Assembly (NCBI GenBank): GCA_002431345.1
Contig: DJEN01000018.1
Span: 1 to 20,868 of the forward strand
Direction of reading: 5' to 3'
DNA: 20,868 nt
Origin: Megasphaera sp. UBA5897
GTDB taxonomy: Bacteria > Bacillota > Negativicutes > Veillonellales > Megasphaeraceae
Part shown: piece after piece, positions 13,200 through 20,868 of the stretch
How the letters are laid out: the number at the start of each line of letters is the position of its first letter
Numbering within the stretch: the first letter of the stretch is position 1
Notes under the pieces: generated by a model
Told to the model about the DNA's origin: nothing
The model's input: only the letters and a program-made list of their open reading frames with translations
Database searches by the model: none
Made by a program: the position numbers and the translations under genes

Positions 13200-14720
13200 T
13201 TAAAGTATCGGTTTATCCGGCCAAAGTTTTTCATACGGATGACCCGTTAATTCTTCAGCAACTTTTTTAGATTCAGCGGTAACATCTTGCTTGCTGCCAC
13301 CATTTTCCAAACGTGCCATTTCATTTTTCAAAATTTCGTGTGTTTCACGATTCAATTTAAACCGAGTTGACAAAACAAAGGCTAATGCAATCAAAATAAC
13401 CGGCCCAATGAAGAACATCAAAACAATGCCATTTTGAATACCAAATGGTGTTGTCGCTGCATCCAGCATCGTCTTGGAATTAAAGCCCATTTCAGCCAAC
13501 ACAATGCCGGCAATCCAAGAAGCAACAGCCCCCGTAGATTTACGGAAGAATGTCATAACAGCTGCATAAATACCAGCGCGGTCGCCACGCGTAATCATGC
13601 GGTCAATATCAGGAATGAAGGGGAATACATTCCAAGGGGTAAATTCCAAAATGCCGCGAGCCAGCTGATATACAACAGAAATAATAATCAGCATAATAAG
13701 CGGATTGGAAACATTGAAGAACCATACGGCTGCATAGCCTGCCATGGTTACGATAATAGCAAGATAGCTCAAGGAATACAAGAAACGCGGACCATGAGAA
13801 ATCATCAGTTTAGCAGCTGCCAAGGTAGACAAAATACCAAAGATGGACAATGCCTGTAAGGTCCAGGGCCAATCTCCCTGAGCGCCTTGAATGCAGCAAA
13901 TAATAAATGTCGGCAACATCGTAGAATAAAAATCTTTACCTGTAAACGACAATAAGTAAATAGCTAAATGCTGACGGAATGCTTTATTCTTAAAGGTAGA
14001 GCAGTAGTCATGAACCATTTTGCTTAACATTTCACCAATGCTCATTTTCGGGCGGCTGTCTAATTCTTTAATAAATTCCGGAGTTAATGGCCGTTCCCAT
14101 GTAGCACGATAGGAAATGAAAATAGCAACAACAAATATAACGGTCCAAATAATCCCAGTAATCAAATAGGCATCCGGATTTTGCATCCGTTTTAATACGG
14201 CCAATACAATAAATACAATAGCTGTACCTGTTGCCGAAATGAACATACGCGATCCAGAAAGTACTGTACGGAGTTTATAATCATTCGTCATTTCTGTCGG
14301 CAATGTTTCCCAAGCGATCAAAATCATGGCAATAACCAATTCAATCGCAATGTAAACAACTAGATAATACCGCCAATCATCGGATTGTACCCAAAACAGC
14401 GGGAATAATATGGCAAATAACACGCCGCCGATAAGCATGAAGAAATGGCGACGACCAAATCGCTTACCTAAAGACGTACGATAAAATCCATCAGTGATAC
14501 TGCCAAAAAACAGTGAAAACAATGCATCGAAGATACGGCCAATACCGGTAATAGCCCCTGCAAAAGCCGGGCTAATCCCTTGGCTCAATACGAAAGCGAA
14601 AATAACACCAGATACAATGTTATTCCAACCACCGCCCATTAAGTCTGTCAAGCCGTAGCCAATGCCACGCTTAATATTAATCTTTTTGGGCGTATATACC
14701 CAATTTTTTTGCTCACTCAT
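13200..14720 (-). CDS. GPH-family (glycoside-pentoside-hexuronide) cation symporter
   Basis: The 506-residue protein has about 12 membrane segments and the GPH/MFS_2 signature around residues 75-97. There, FGSITDGFYRTSLGKRFGRR contains the conserved Asp and the basic loop between helices 2 and 3. Early sequence IKRGIGYGLTDLMGGGWNNI is typical of UidB/MelB-like carriers. It probably brings in glucuronides or oligo-uronides with Na+ or H+. It is longer than E. coli UidB, with a polar C-terminal tail after FVLSTRFKL. The ATG at 14720 follows the uxaC2 stop by 14 bases with a GAGGT ribosome site, so it is the last gene of the uxuA-uxuB-uxaC2 operon. Whether the substrate is free glucuronate, a glucuronide or an unsaturated galacturonide dimer cannot be decided; no glycoside hydrolase or lyase is in the window. 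Confidence 0.9.
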   Translation of the reverse strand: MSEQKNWVYTPKKINIKRGIGYGLTDLMGGGWNNIVSGVIFAFVLSQGISPAFAGAITGIGRIFDALFSLFFGSITDGFYRTSLGKRFGRRHFFMLIGGVLFAILFPLFWVQSDDWRYYLVVYIAIELVIAMILIAWETLPTEMTNDYKLRTVLSGSRMFISATGTAIVFIVLAVLKRMQNPDAYLITGIIWTVIFVVAIFISYRATWERPLTPEFIKELDSRPKMSIGEMLSKMVHDYCSTFKNKAFRQHLAIYLLSFTGKDFYSTMLPTFIICCIQGAQGDWPWTLQALSIFGILSTLAAAKLMISHGPRFLYSLSYLAIIVTMAGYAAVWFFNVSNPLIMLIIISVVYQLARGILEFTPWNVFPFIPDIDRMITRGDRAGIYAAVMTFFRKSTGAVASWIAGIVLAEMGFNSKTMLDAATTPFGIQNGIVLMFFIGPVILIALAFVLSTRFKLNRETHEILKNEMARLENGGSKQDVTAESKKVAEELTGHPYEKLWPDKPIL

Positions 14721-14734
14721 ATCTTTTTACCTCA

Positions 14735-16153
14735 TTATGCGTTTACAGAAAACCGAAAATACGTATTGGCATTATTAAAGGAAATATCTTCCACGATTTT
14801 GCCCAGGTAATCATAATCTTCAATAACCTGACCCCGTTGAACCCATTCGCCAATAAGATTACATAATACACGACGGAAATATTCATGACGAGGATAGGAT
14901 AAGAAGCTTCTGGAATCTGTCAGCATGCCAACGAAATTGGCTAATAAGCTTTGCTGCGCCATGGTAATCAATTGATTTTGCATGCCTTCGCGGGTATCAT
15001 TGAACCACCATGCACATCCTAACTGAAGACGTTGTATACAATCGCCTTGGAAGGATTGCATACCGGTTGCTAATTCCATCCAGTCATTCGGATTCGTAGA
15101 ATACAAGATTGTTTTCGGAATTGCATTCGCAACACTGCCATCATTTAACAGCAAAAGGATTTCTTTGGCAATACCTGTTTGAGAACCTACGGAATCAAAT
15201 CCTTTATCCGCGCCGATTTTATCAAACATGGGTTTATTCATATTGCGCAGTACATTCATATGAAGCTGCATAACCCAATCGTATTTTTTATTCAACCGCA
15301 TAAACATCTGCAATAAAGCAGTCTGATAGCCAAATACTTCCTTATCAGTTAATGGTTTATTGTGCAATCCTTTCACAATGATTTCATTTACTTCGGCTTG
15401 AGATAACTTATAATAATAATAAGTATTCAGGCCAAAATCCGATACATGACCGCCAACTTCATTAAAATATGCAAAGCGAGTATCTAATGCTTTTTCCAAG
15501 GAGTCAACGTCTTTCACATCAATGTGAGTTATTTCACTTAATTTGGCAATATACTGCGGATAGCCTTCATTGGTAATATTAAATAAACCATCGGGACGCA
15601 TAGAAGGCAATACTTTAAACCGTTTTTCTTCTTTAGCCAACAGTTTATGATAGTGTAAATCTGAATTGACATCATCCGTTGTACATACTACTTTGACATT
15701 GGCATTAGCAATTAAATTCCGCGGTTTGAAATCATCTGTCTGCAGCAATTCATTTGCTTTTTTCCAAATAGTTGGAACATTTTTTACCAACACAGGTTCT
15801 TGAATACCAAAGAAACGTTTTAATTCCAAATTAGCCCATTCGTAAATAGGATTGCCAATTGCTTTTTCCAACGTTCCTGCCCAAGCAACCATCTTTTCAT
15901 ATTCGTCGTCGTCACCGGTAATTAATGATTCCGGAACGCCATTGGCTCGTTCCAAGCGCCATTTGTAATGGTCGCCTAACATACCATCATTCAGCCAAAC
16001 TCTGGTCAAATTCGGATAGTTTTTATTTTCATAAATATCCTTAGGTTCCAGATGGCAATGATAGTCAATAATTGGCATGTGTTCTGCATGTTCATGATAC
16101 AGCTTTTTAGCTGCTTCACTTGTCAGTAAAAAATCATTATCCAAGAAAGACAT
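14735..16153 (-). CDS. uxaC: Glucuronate isomerase UxaC, second copy (glucuronate-branch linked)
   Basis: The ATG at 16153 gives 472 residues; a GTG three codons upstream is also in frame, but AAGGAG is eight bases before the ATG. Conserved uronate isomerase motifs are IIDYHCHLEP (metal-binding HxH), GDHYKWR, VCTTDDVNSD, MQLHMNVLRNMN, CAWWFNDTREGM and GMLTDSRSFLSYPRHEYFRR. It differs markedly from the copy at 522-1931. It carries a short insertion before GDHYKWR and reads SDFGL where copy 1 has TDHAL and the E. coli enzyme, as I recall it, has SDHAL, so a conserved His appears to be Phe. It lies downstream of uxuA-uxuB, suggesting that it makes fructuronate from glucuronate. It could also have drifted to another uronate. 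Confidence 0.93.
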   Translation of the reverse strand: MSFLDNDFLLTSEAAKKLYHEHAEHMPIIDYHCHLEPKDIYENKNYPNLTRVWLNDGMLGDHYKWRLERANGVPESLITGDDDEYEKMVAWAGTLEKAIGNPIYEWANLELKRFFGIQEPVLVKNVPTIWKKANELLQTDDFKPRNLIANANVKVVCTTDDVNSDLHYHKLLAKEEKRFKVLPSMRPDGLFNITNEGYPQYIAKLSEITHIDVKDVDSLEKALDTRFAYFNEVGGHVSDFGLNTYYYYKLSQAEVNEIIVKGLHNKPLTDKEVFGYQTALLQMFMRLNKKYDWVMQLHMNVLRNMNKPMFDKIGADKGFDSVGSQTGIAKEILLLLNDGSVANAIPKTILYSTNPNDWMELATGMQSFQGDCIQRLQLGCAWWFNDTREGMQNQLITMAQQSLLANFVGMLTDSRSFLSYPRHEYFRRVLCNLIGEWVQRGQVIEDYDYLGKIVEDISFNNANTYFRFSVNA

Positions 16154-16208
16154 GATACTCACTCCTTATACTGTAATCTTTCAATCCATTTTTAATATAC
16201 ACGATAAG

Positions 16209-16273
16209 GTAATGCTGCCCTCTCTATCAACGTATAGATTCATACGTTGATAGAGAAAAGAGGCAAGCATTAC
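16209..16273 (-). other. Long intercistronic hairpin between uxuB and uxaC2
   Basis: A perfect 15-base inner stem (16221-16235 with 16242-16256, TCTCTATCAACGTAT and its complement) closes a 6-base loop. An outer stem GTAATGC/GCATTAC extends it with mismatches. It starts directly after the uxuB stop. No T-run follows on the minus strand, so it is more likely a transcript-stabilising or processing element, or a partial Rho-type stop, than a full terminator. Confidence 0.7.
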
Positions 16274-16274
16274 T

Positions 16275-17879
16275 TTATTTTACATATTTGACCAAGGTAT
16301 TCCGTACTGCATGAGGACCGGCAATCAGTTCATCAAAATATCCTTCTACTTTTTCACCAAGGCCTACGGCATACAAATCACTGCCAAAAATATCGGCGTT
16401 GGAAAGGATAGGCTTCAATTTACCTTTTGCCGAAGCAACATCACCCAAAGTGATTCCCTGCAAAGAAGCTTGTAAATCGTTGAGCAATGGATCCGGGCTA
16501 GGTTCAAAAGCGTTGCCTTCATCATCTACGGCCAATAAGTAACGGCACCAACCGGCAATTGCCAAGGGGATGAATTCCAAATCTTTTGCTTTATCTCCAT
16601 AAGCTTTGATGGTTTCGCCAAAACGAATACCAACTTTCTGCGATGTATCAGAAGCAATACGCTGTGGTGTATCCGGAAGATTACCATTGGTCAAACGCTG
16701 TTCCAATACTTCTTTAATAAATGCCTGCGGTTCCAATACGCCCGGGTTGGTAACAACCGGAAGGCCTTCTTGATAGCCAATTTTTTCAATCAAGCCTTTG
16801 AGCTGTGCATCTTTCATTTCATCCGCAATCAATGTATAACCAAGGAGACAACCATAAACAGCTAACGCCGTGTGCAATGGGTTGAGGCATGTGCATACTT
16901 TCATGCGTTCTACTTTATCTACCGTTGCTCTGTCCGTGAAAATAACACCGGCATTTTCCAAGGCAGGTCTGCCATTGGGGAATGTATCTTCAATAACGAG
17001 ATACTGCGCATTTTCAGCATTGACAAATGCTGCGTATGTTCCTTTATTCGTATGAATCAATTCGGTATCTTCAAAGCCAAGACCTTTCAAATAATCCTGT
17101 ACTTTAGCAGAAGAACGCGGTGTGATTTTATCAATCATGCTCCACGGGAATGTAACTTTCTGCGGATCATTGATATAATCAACAAAACCTGCATCAGCAA
17201 CGCCATTTTTTACCCAAGCATCGGCAAATGTCGTCATAGCTGCTTTGATTTTATCGCCATTGTGGGAGCAGTTATCCATGCTCAAAAATGCAAACGGATA
17301 GGCACCAGCTTTATAGCGCGCATAGGCAAGTGCTGCAATGCAACCCATAGAACTCGTTGCTTTTTCTGGACCGTTTTTCATATCTTCAGCAACAGCTGGG
17401 AAATATTCACCAGCGTAATTCGTCAATTTATACCCTTTTTCGGTAATCGTGAAGCTGGCAATCTGTAAGGACGGATTGACGAAGATTTCTTTTAAGCGAT
17501 TCCAGTCTTCTGTAAAGTCAGGACGGCATACAACAGAATCTACGACAGAACCAATAACTTCATTTTCAAATCGTCCGTCAGCATACATCGTAACGGCTAA
17601 GCTCAAGTTATCAAAGGGGCGATATACTTTTTCAATGACTTCTTCATCATATGTTTCGGCTGTAATAATGCCCGTTTTTGCCTGACCTTTATTTAATAAA
17701 TGCTGCTGCAGTGCTGCGATAAATGCACGGAAAATATTACCGCCGCCAAAATGTACCCACTGCGGAGCTTTTTTTGTTTCTGCAGCAACAGCTGCGTCAT
17801 CAAATTGATATGTTGTAATGCCGGCTTGTTTCCATGCGTCGGCATGCTGTTTAATAGCTTGACGATTTAAATGCAACAT
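16275..17879 (-). CDS. uxuB: Fructuronate reductase (mannonate oxidoreductase) UxuB-like, polyol long-chain dehydrogenase family
   Basis: The 534-residue protein is a mannitol-dehydrogenase-type enzyme, slightly longer than E. coli UxuB. It has the N-terminal VHFGGGNIFRAF nucleotide-binding motif (about residues 42-53), the SMDNCSHNGDK segment (about 200-210), FPWSMIDKITPR (about 245-256), and the catalytic region KVCTCLNPLHTALAVYG (about 334-350). It reduces D-fructuronate to D-mannonate with NADH. In the catalytic region the Lys precedes the Asn by six positions, whereas the classic mannitol dehydrogenase pattern K-x4-N-x2-H has five. It starts 28 bases after the uxuA stop. GGGAGG is about 12 bases before the ATG, a rather long spacing. 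The position between uxuA and uxaC2 supports fructuronate rather than tagaturonate as substrate. Confidence 0.9.
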   Translation of the reverse strand: MLHLNRQAIKQHADAWKQAGITTYQFDDAAVAAETKKAPQWVHFGGGNIFRAFIAALQQHLLNKGQAKTGIITAETYDEEVIEKVYRPFDNLSLAVTMYADGRFENEVIGSVVDSVVCRPDFTEDWNRLKEIFVNPSLQIASFTITEKGYKLTNYAGEYFPAVAEDMKNGPEKATSSMGCIAALAYARYKAGAYPFAFLSMDNCSHNGDKIKAAMTTFADAWVKNGVADAGFVDYINDPQKVTFPWSMIDKITPRSSAKVQDYLKGLGFEDTELIHTNKGTYAAFVNAENAQYLVIEDTFPNGRPALENAGVIFTDRATVDKVERMKVCTCLNPLHTALAVYGCLLGYTLIADEMKDAQLKGLIEKIGYQEGLPVVTNPGVLEPQAFIKEVLEQRLTNGNLPDTPQRIASDTSQKVGIRFGETIKAYGDKAKDLEFIPLAIAGWCRYLLAVDDEGNAFEPSPDPLLNDLQASLQGITLGDVASAKGKLKPILSNADIFGSDLYAVGLGEKVEGYFDELIAGPHAVRNTLVKYVK

Positions 17880-17907
17880 GATTGATGTGTTCCTCCCAAA
17901 CTAAATT

Positions 17908-18993
17908 TTATAATTGACCACAAGTGCGATTAATCGCATCCCATAAACCTAAGATATAGTTAGCACCAAGAGCTCGGTCATAGAGGCCATAGCCTGGGCG
18001 GCCTTCTTCGTTCCAAATCATACGGCCGTGGTCCGGACGAATTGGACCATCAAAATGAATATCGTAAGCTGCTTTCATGATTTCATACATATCTAAGCTG
18101 CCAAATTGCGATTTATGAGCTACTTCATTAAATACCCACGGTTCATGTACTTGGATATTGCGGACATGGAGGAAGTTGACACGATTCATTTTGCCAAACT
18201 TGCGAATGATATGCGGAATATCGTTCTGACGATTGGAACCCAATGAACCAGTGCAAATCGTAAAGCCATTGCTTGGGCTGTCAACCATAGCAGCAATTTT
18301 ATCTAAATCTTCTTCGTTTTTCACGATACGAGGCAAGCCAAATACAGATTTTGGGGGATCATCCGGATGGATAGCCATTTTAATACCCAATTCTTCAGCA
18401 ACAGGAACAATGGCATTCAAGAAATACGAAAGGTTTTTGCGGAGACCATCTTCGTCCATGCCTTCATATTGTTCAAATAAATGGGATAATTCTTTCAAAC
18501 GTTCCGGTTCCCAACCAGGAAGAACAAAGCCATTGCTGTTATCCAAAATTTCTTTTGCCATGTCTTGCGGTGTTTTGCCAGCAATAACATGATAGTCATA
18601 TGCAAGAGCTGTTGAGCCATCATATAACGGTTTTGCTAAGTCCGTACGTGTCCAGTCAAAAATCGGCATAAAATTATAGCAAACCATCTGAATGCCGGCT
18701 TTAGCAGCATTTTTTAAAGAAGTAATATAGTTTTCAATATATTTGTCACGACTTGGCAAGCCTAATTTAATATCTTCATGAACATTAATGCTTTCCAAAT
18801 CTTTAAATACCAAATTATTTTCTTCAGCGATTTTTTTAATATGAAGCAGAGGTTCTACCGGCCATACTTCACCAACAGGAATGTCAAATAATGCACCTAC
18901 AATGCCGTCCATACCAGGAATCTGGTCAATCTGCTGTAATGTGATTTTGTCATCGTTTTCGCCATACCAGCGAAATGTCATTCTCATGCTCAC
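17908..18993 (-). CDS. uxuA: Mannonate dehydratase UxuA
   Basis: The protein has about 361 residues and dehydrates D-mannonate to 2-keto-3-deoxygluconate. Starting motif MRMTFRWYGENDDKITL and EVWPVEPL are typical of UxuA. The metal (Mn2+/Fe2+) ligands are seen in AIHPDDPP (His), TICTGSLG (Cys), FLHVRN (His) and IRPDHGR (Asp). The start is uncertain: GGAGGAG lies eight bases before a GTG at 18993, while the ATG at 18987 has a long spacing of about 14 and a GTG at 19014 has no site. I give the 18993 GTG; the ATG two codons later is the alternative. It is the first gene of the uxuA-uxuB-uxaC2-GPH operon. Confidence 0.95.
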   Translation of the reverse strand: MSMRMTFRWYGENDDKITLQQIDQIPGMDGIVGALFDIPVGEVWPVEPLLHIKKIAEENNLVFKDLESINVHEDIKLGLPSRDKYIENYITSLKNAAKAGIQMVCYNFMPIFDWTRTDLAKPLYDGSTALAYDYHVIAGKTPQDMAKEILDNSNGFVLPGWEPERLKELSHLFEQYEGMDEDGLRKNLSYFLNAIVPVAEELGIKMAIHPDDPPKSVFGLPRIVKNEEDLDKIAAMVDSPSNGFTICTGSLGSNRQNDIPHIIRKFGKMNRVNFLHVRNIQVHEPWVFNEVAHKSQFGSLDMYEIMKAAYDIHFDGPIRPDHGRMIWNEEGRPGYGLYDRALGANYILGLWDAINRTCGQL

Positions 18994-19044
18994 TTTATTC
19001 TCCTCCATATACACTAATACATTTATGATTGTTTTGTTGTTTAC

Positions 19045-19073
19045 ATACTACCATACTAGTATCCTTTGAGCAA
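19045..19073 (-). promoter_or_regulatory. Promoter of the uxuA operon with spacer operator
   Basis: Minus strand TTGCTC (19068-19073) lies 17 bases before TAGTAT (19045-19050, 4/6 to TATAAT). The hexamers are weak on their own. The spacer holds TACTA-N3-TGGTA (19049-19061), beginning six bases after the -35, exactly as in the uxaC1 promoter. Immediately downstream TGTAAACAAC resembles half of the TGTAA-N4-TTACA operator seen near lacI. Another possible -35, TTGACT, is further upstream. Confidence 0.5.
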
Positions 19074-19149
19074 TACTATTTCTTTATTCTTGAGTAAGTA
19101 GCATAGTCAATAATTGAATAATGCTTTTTTCGAATGCCTTTCTGCCATC

Positions 19150-19192
19150 AAAAAAAGAACTGCCTCATAGATATATCTATAAAGCAGTTCTT
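19150..19192 (-). terminator. Rho-independent terminator of the D-2-hydroxyacid dehydrogenase gene
   Basis: AAGAACTGC (19155-19163) pairs with GCAGTTCTT (19184-19192), with an inner ATAGAT/ATCTAT stem, and the minus strand continues into a T7-T8 run. It lies 26 bases after the gene's stop and insulates it from uxuA. Confidence 0.88.
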
Positions 19193-19218
19193 GATTCACT
19201 TTGTCGTAGAAAGACAGA

Positions 19219-20169
19219 TTATAAAATAATGTTTTTCTGATTTCCTGCTAAATATGCGTCAATATTGTCAAAGACAATGACAGCACGTTTTTCCATAGAT
19301 TCTTGTGTCGCAAAAGCAACGTGCGGCGTGACAATCGTATTCTTGGAATGAAGGAGCGGATGATTGGTATCCAGCGGCGGTTCATTTTCAAATACGTCAA
19401 TGCCGGCACCGGCAATTTTACCGCTGTTGAGCGCATCAGCCAATGCTTGGGAATCTACTACAGGGCCGCGGGCTTCGTTGACAAGGAATGCTGTCGGTTT
19501 CATATAGGAAATCGTTTCTGCATTAATCAAGCCGCGGGATTTATCTGTAACCGGGCAATGCAGTGATACGATATCTGCCTGTTCCATCATTTCTTTCATG
19601 GGCAGATAGGTGATCAAATCCGTATTGGCTTTATGAGAGAAGCCGTTGTACGCAATAACTTTTGCCCCAAATGCATGAACGAGTTCTGCAACGCGATGGC
19701 CAATAGCCCCTGTTCCTACAAGCGCAACTGTTTTTCCTTCCAATTCGTTGCCAATAAATCCGGCTTTCGTACCACCGGCACGGCAGGCAGCGTCTACTTG
19801 CGGCACATAGCGCAGCAAATCCAGCATCATGGCAATCGTCAATTCTGCAACGGCTACTGTGGAATAGCCGGAAGCATTGCTGACTTTGATGCCTTTTGCC
19901 TTAGCTGCATCCAACGCAACATGGTCTACACCGGTAAAAGCAACATCAATGTATTTCAAGTTCAGGCAGGCATTGATAACTTCTGCTTTCAGCGGCATAT
20001 TGGCAATAATAAGAATATCAGCGTCTTTTGCTTCTTCGATCTGTACCGATACATCGTCATTGCGTTCATACGCTGCAAATTCATAGCCTTTTGTCTGCAG
20101 CGGTTTGACATACGAATCCAACAGTTCCTGACTAATCCCCAGTGATTCCAATAATACAATTTTCATCAT
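19219..20169 (-). CDS. D-2-hydroxyacid dehydrogenase (NAD-dependent)
   Basis: The 316-residue protein has the two-domain layout of the family. The NAD loop is VALVGTGAIGHRVAELV (GxGxxG, about residues 148-164). Catalytic residues are Arg in VNEARGPVVD, Glu in DVFENEPPLD and His in VTPHVAFAT. Such enzymes interconvert 2-keto acids and D-2-hydroxyacids (lactate, glycerate/hydroxypyruvate, 2-ketogluconate, phosphoglycerate). The active-site surroundings do not let me choose. Two adjacent Met codons (20169, 20166) both fit the AGGGG site. It has its own promoter (20207-20235) and terminator, so its link to hexuronate use is by position only. Confidence 0.88.
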   Translation of the reverse strand: MMKIVLLESLGISQELLDSYVKPLQTKGYEFAAYERNDDVSVQIEEAKDADILIIANMPLKAEVINACLNLKYIDVAFTGVDHVALDAAKAKGIKVSNASGYSTVAVAELTIAMMLDLLRYVPQVDAACRAGGTKAGFIGNELEGKTVALVGTGAIGHRVAELVHAFGAKVIAYNGFSHKANTDLITYLPMKEMMEQADIVSLHCPVTDKSRGLINAETISYMKPTAFLVNEARGPVVDSQALADALNSGKIAGAGIDVFENEPPLDTNHPLLHSKNTIVTPHVAFATQESMEKRAVIVFDNIDAYLAGNQKNIIL

Positions 20170-20206
20170 TTCAATCCCCTTTCATAATGGAAATTCTGCT
20201 TCTTTC

Positions 20207-20235
20207 ATTATACGCATATTTGAGAAATATGTAAG
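20207..20235 (-). promoter_or_regulatory. Promoter of the D-2-hydroxyacid dehydrogenase gene
   Basis: Minus strand CTTACA (20230-20235, 4/6 to TTGACA), 17-base spacer, perfect TATAAT (20207-20212), about 38 bases upstream of the ATG. Confidence 0.6.
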
Positions 20236-20301
20236 GTCTTATCTTAAAGGGATATAGATACCTACTCTGTATGCACAAAAAGTATTTTTATATTTACATG
20301 A

Positions 20302-20856
20302 TTATAATATTTTCAATGACAGCCCCAGTATATCCACCAATTCTTCAATAGACGATGCCCCTACTTTTTCAGCGGCCTTGCAGGCAATGACGGCGCACGC
20401 CCGCGCATCATCCAATGCTTGGTGATGATGAAACTGAAATCCCAGGAAACCAGCTACGGTATCTAACTTATGATTGCGCAAATCAGGCCAAACCTTACGG
20501 GAAATTTCTACGGTGCAGGCATATTTCGCCGCAGGCGTATCCAACTGGTAGGTCTTAATCAAACTGCGCAGCACGCGCGTATCAAATACAGCATAGTGGG
20601 CCAGTAAAATCTGTCCCTCCAAACGAGGCCGTATGTCATTCCACAACGCATCAAATTTGGGTTTATCCGCGACTTGGTCCGGCGTAATGCCGTGAATCCG
20701 CACATTGTCCGGCGAAAAGACCATAAACGGCGGTTTGATGAGGGTATAGGCTTCGTTGACGCATGCATGGTCATGAATCGTAACTGCTGCCAGCGAACAT
20801 GCACTATTAGCATATTTATTAGCTGTTTCGAAATCAATAGCCGTAAAATTTAACAT
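20302..20856 (-). CDS. DnaQ-like DEDDh 3'-5' exonuclease domain protein
   Basis: The 184-residue protein is a single RNase T/DnaQ exonuclease domain. Exo I is FTAIDFETAN with the Asp-x-Glu pair near residue 9; Exo II lies around LLAHYAVFDTRVL (Asp); Exo III is HHQALDDARAC with the catalytic His and Asp. It matches the family of stand-alone epsilon-like exonucleases found in many Bacillota. No BRCT or helicase domain is attached. Two Met codons (20859, 20856) are possible; the second has the better seven-base spacing from AGGAG. No functional tie to the sugar-acid genes is apparent, and it probably marks the end of the catabolic cluster. Confidence 0.88.
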   Translation of the reverse strand: MLNFTAIDFETANKYANSACSLAAVTIHDHACVNEAYTLIKPPFMVFSPDNVRIHGITPDQVADKPKFDALWNDIRPRLEGQILLAHYAVFDTRVLRSLIKTYQLDTPAAKYACTVEISRKVWPDLRNHKLDTVAGFLGFQFHHHQALDDARACAVIACKAAEKVGASSIEELVDILGLSLKIL

Positions 20857-20868
20857 CATTTATCTCCT

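Noticed and set aside
1..20868. Mobile elements, CRISPR arrays, tRNA/rRNA genes, defence or toxin systems
   Set aside because: No transposase or integrase motifs, no spaced repeat arrays, no tRNA-like cloverleaf and no such protein families were recognised on either strand.

Overview
The window looks like a chromosomal carbohydrate-catabolism locus from an anaerobic member of the Bacillota. The evidence is strong AGGAGG-type ribosome binding sites, moderately A+T-rich DNA, short intergenic gaps, Rho-independent terminators, CcpA/LacI-style operators, and a GlpABC-like flavoprotein with a DUF1667 subunit. A Negativicutes or Clostridia host is my guess; nothing here fixes the genus. No mobile element, CRISPR array, tRNA or rRNA was seen. 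All genes except the lacI-type regulator lie on the minus strand.

Layout, left to right. (1) 1-1931: uxaC1-uxaB, the galacturonate branch, read leftward, with uxaB cut by the window edge. (2) 1932-2320: a 389-bp divergent control region. (3) 2321-3316: a LacI-family regulator on the plus strand, facing a shared terminator. (4) 3437-7780: a four-gene operon. It encodes a GlpA-like FAD/[2Fe-2S] subunit, a GlpB-like FAD/NAD subunit, a DUF1667 protein with four cysteines, and an ACS-type MFS sugar-acid transporter. (5) 7979-9455: two paralogous GntR/FCD regulators, each apparently its own transcription unit. (6) 9596-13038: gntP-hit-kdgK-eda, i.e. sugar-acid uptake plus KDG kinase and KDPG aldolase. 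(7) 13200-18993: uxuA-uxuB-uxaC2-GPH transporter, the glucuronate branch, with a strong hairpin between uxuB and uxaC2. (8) 19219-20169: a D-2-hydroxyacid dehydrogenase with its own promoter and terminator. (9) 20302-20856: a DnaQ-like DEDDh exonuclease.

How the genes fit together. Galacturonate would be isomerised by a UxaC to tagaturonate and reduced by UxaB to altronate; the altronate dehydratase UxaA is not in the window and may lie past the left edge. Glucuronate would be isomerised to fructuronate, reduced by the UxuB-like enzyme to mannonate and dehydrated by UxuA. Both routes meet at 2-keto-3-deoxygluconate (KDG), which KdgK phosphorylates and Eda cleaves to pyruvate and glyceraldehyde-3-phosphate. 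Each branch carries its own UxaC paralogue.

The least understood part is the 3437-7780 operon. It has the composition of an anaerobic respiratory 2-hydroxyacid or polyol-acid oxidase with its own transporter, and its promoter region carries repeats matching sequences in front of both GntR genes. The uxaC1 and uxuA promoters share a previously unannotated inverted repeat (TACYA-N3-TGGTA) at exactly the same position between -35 and -10, suggesting one regulator ties the two hexuronate branches together.
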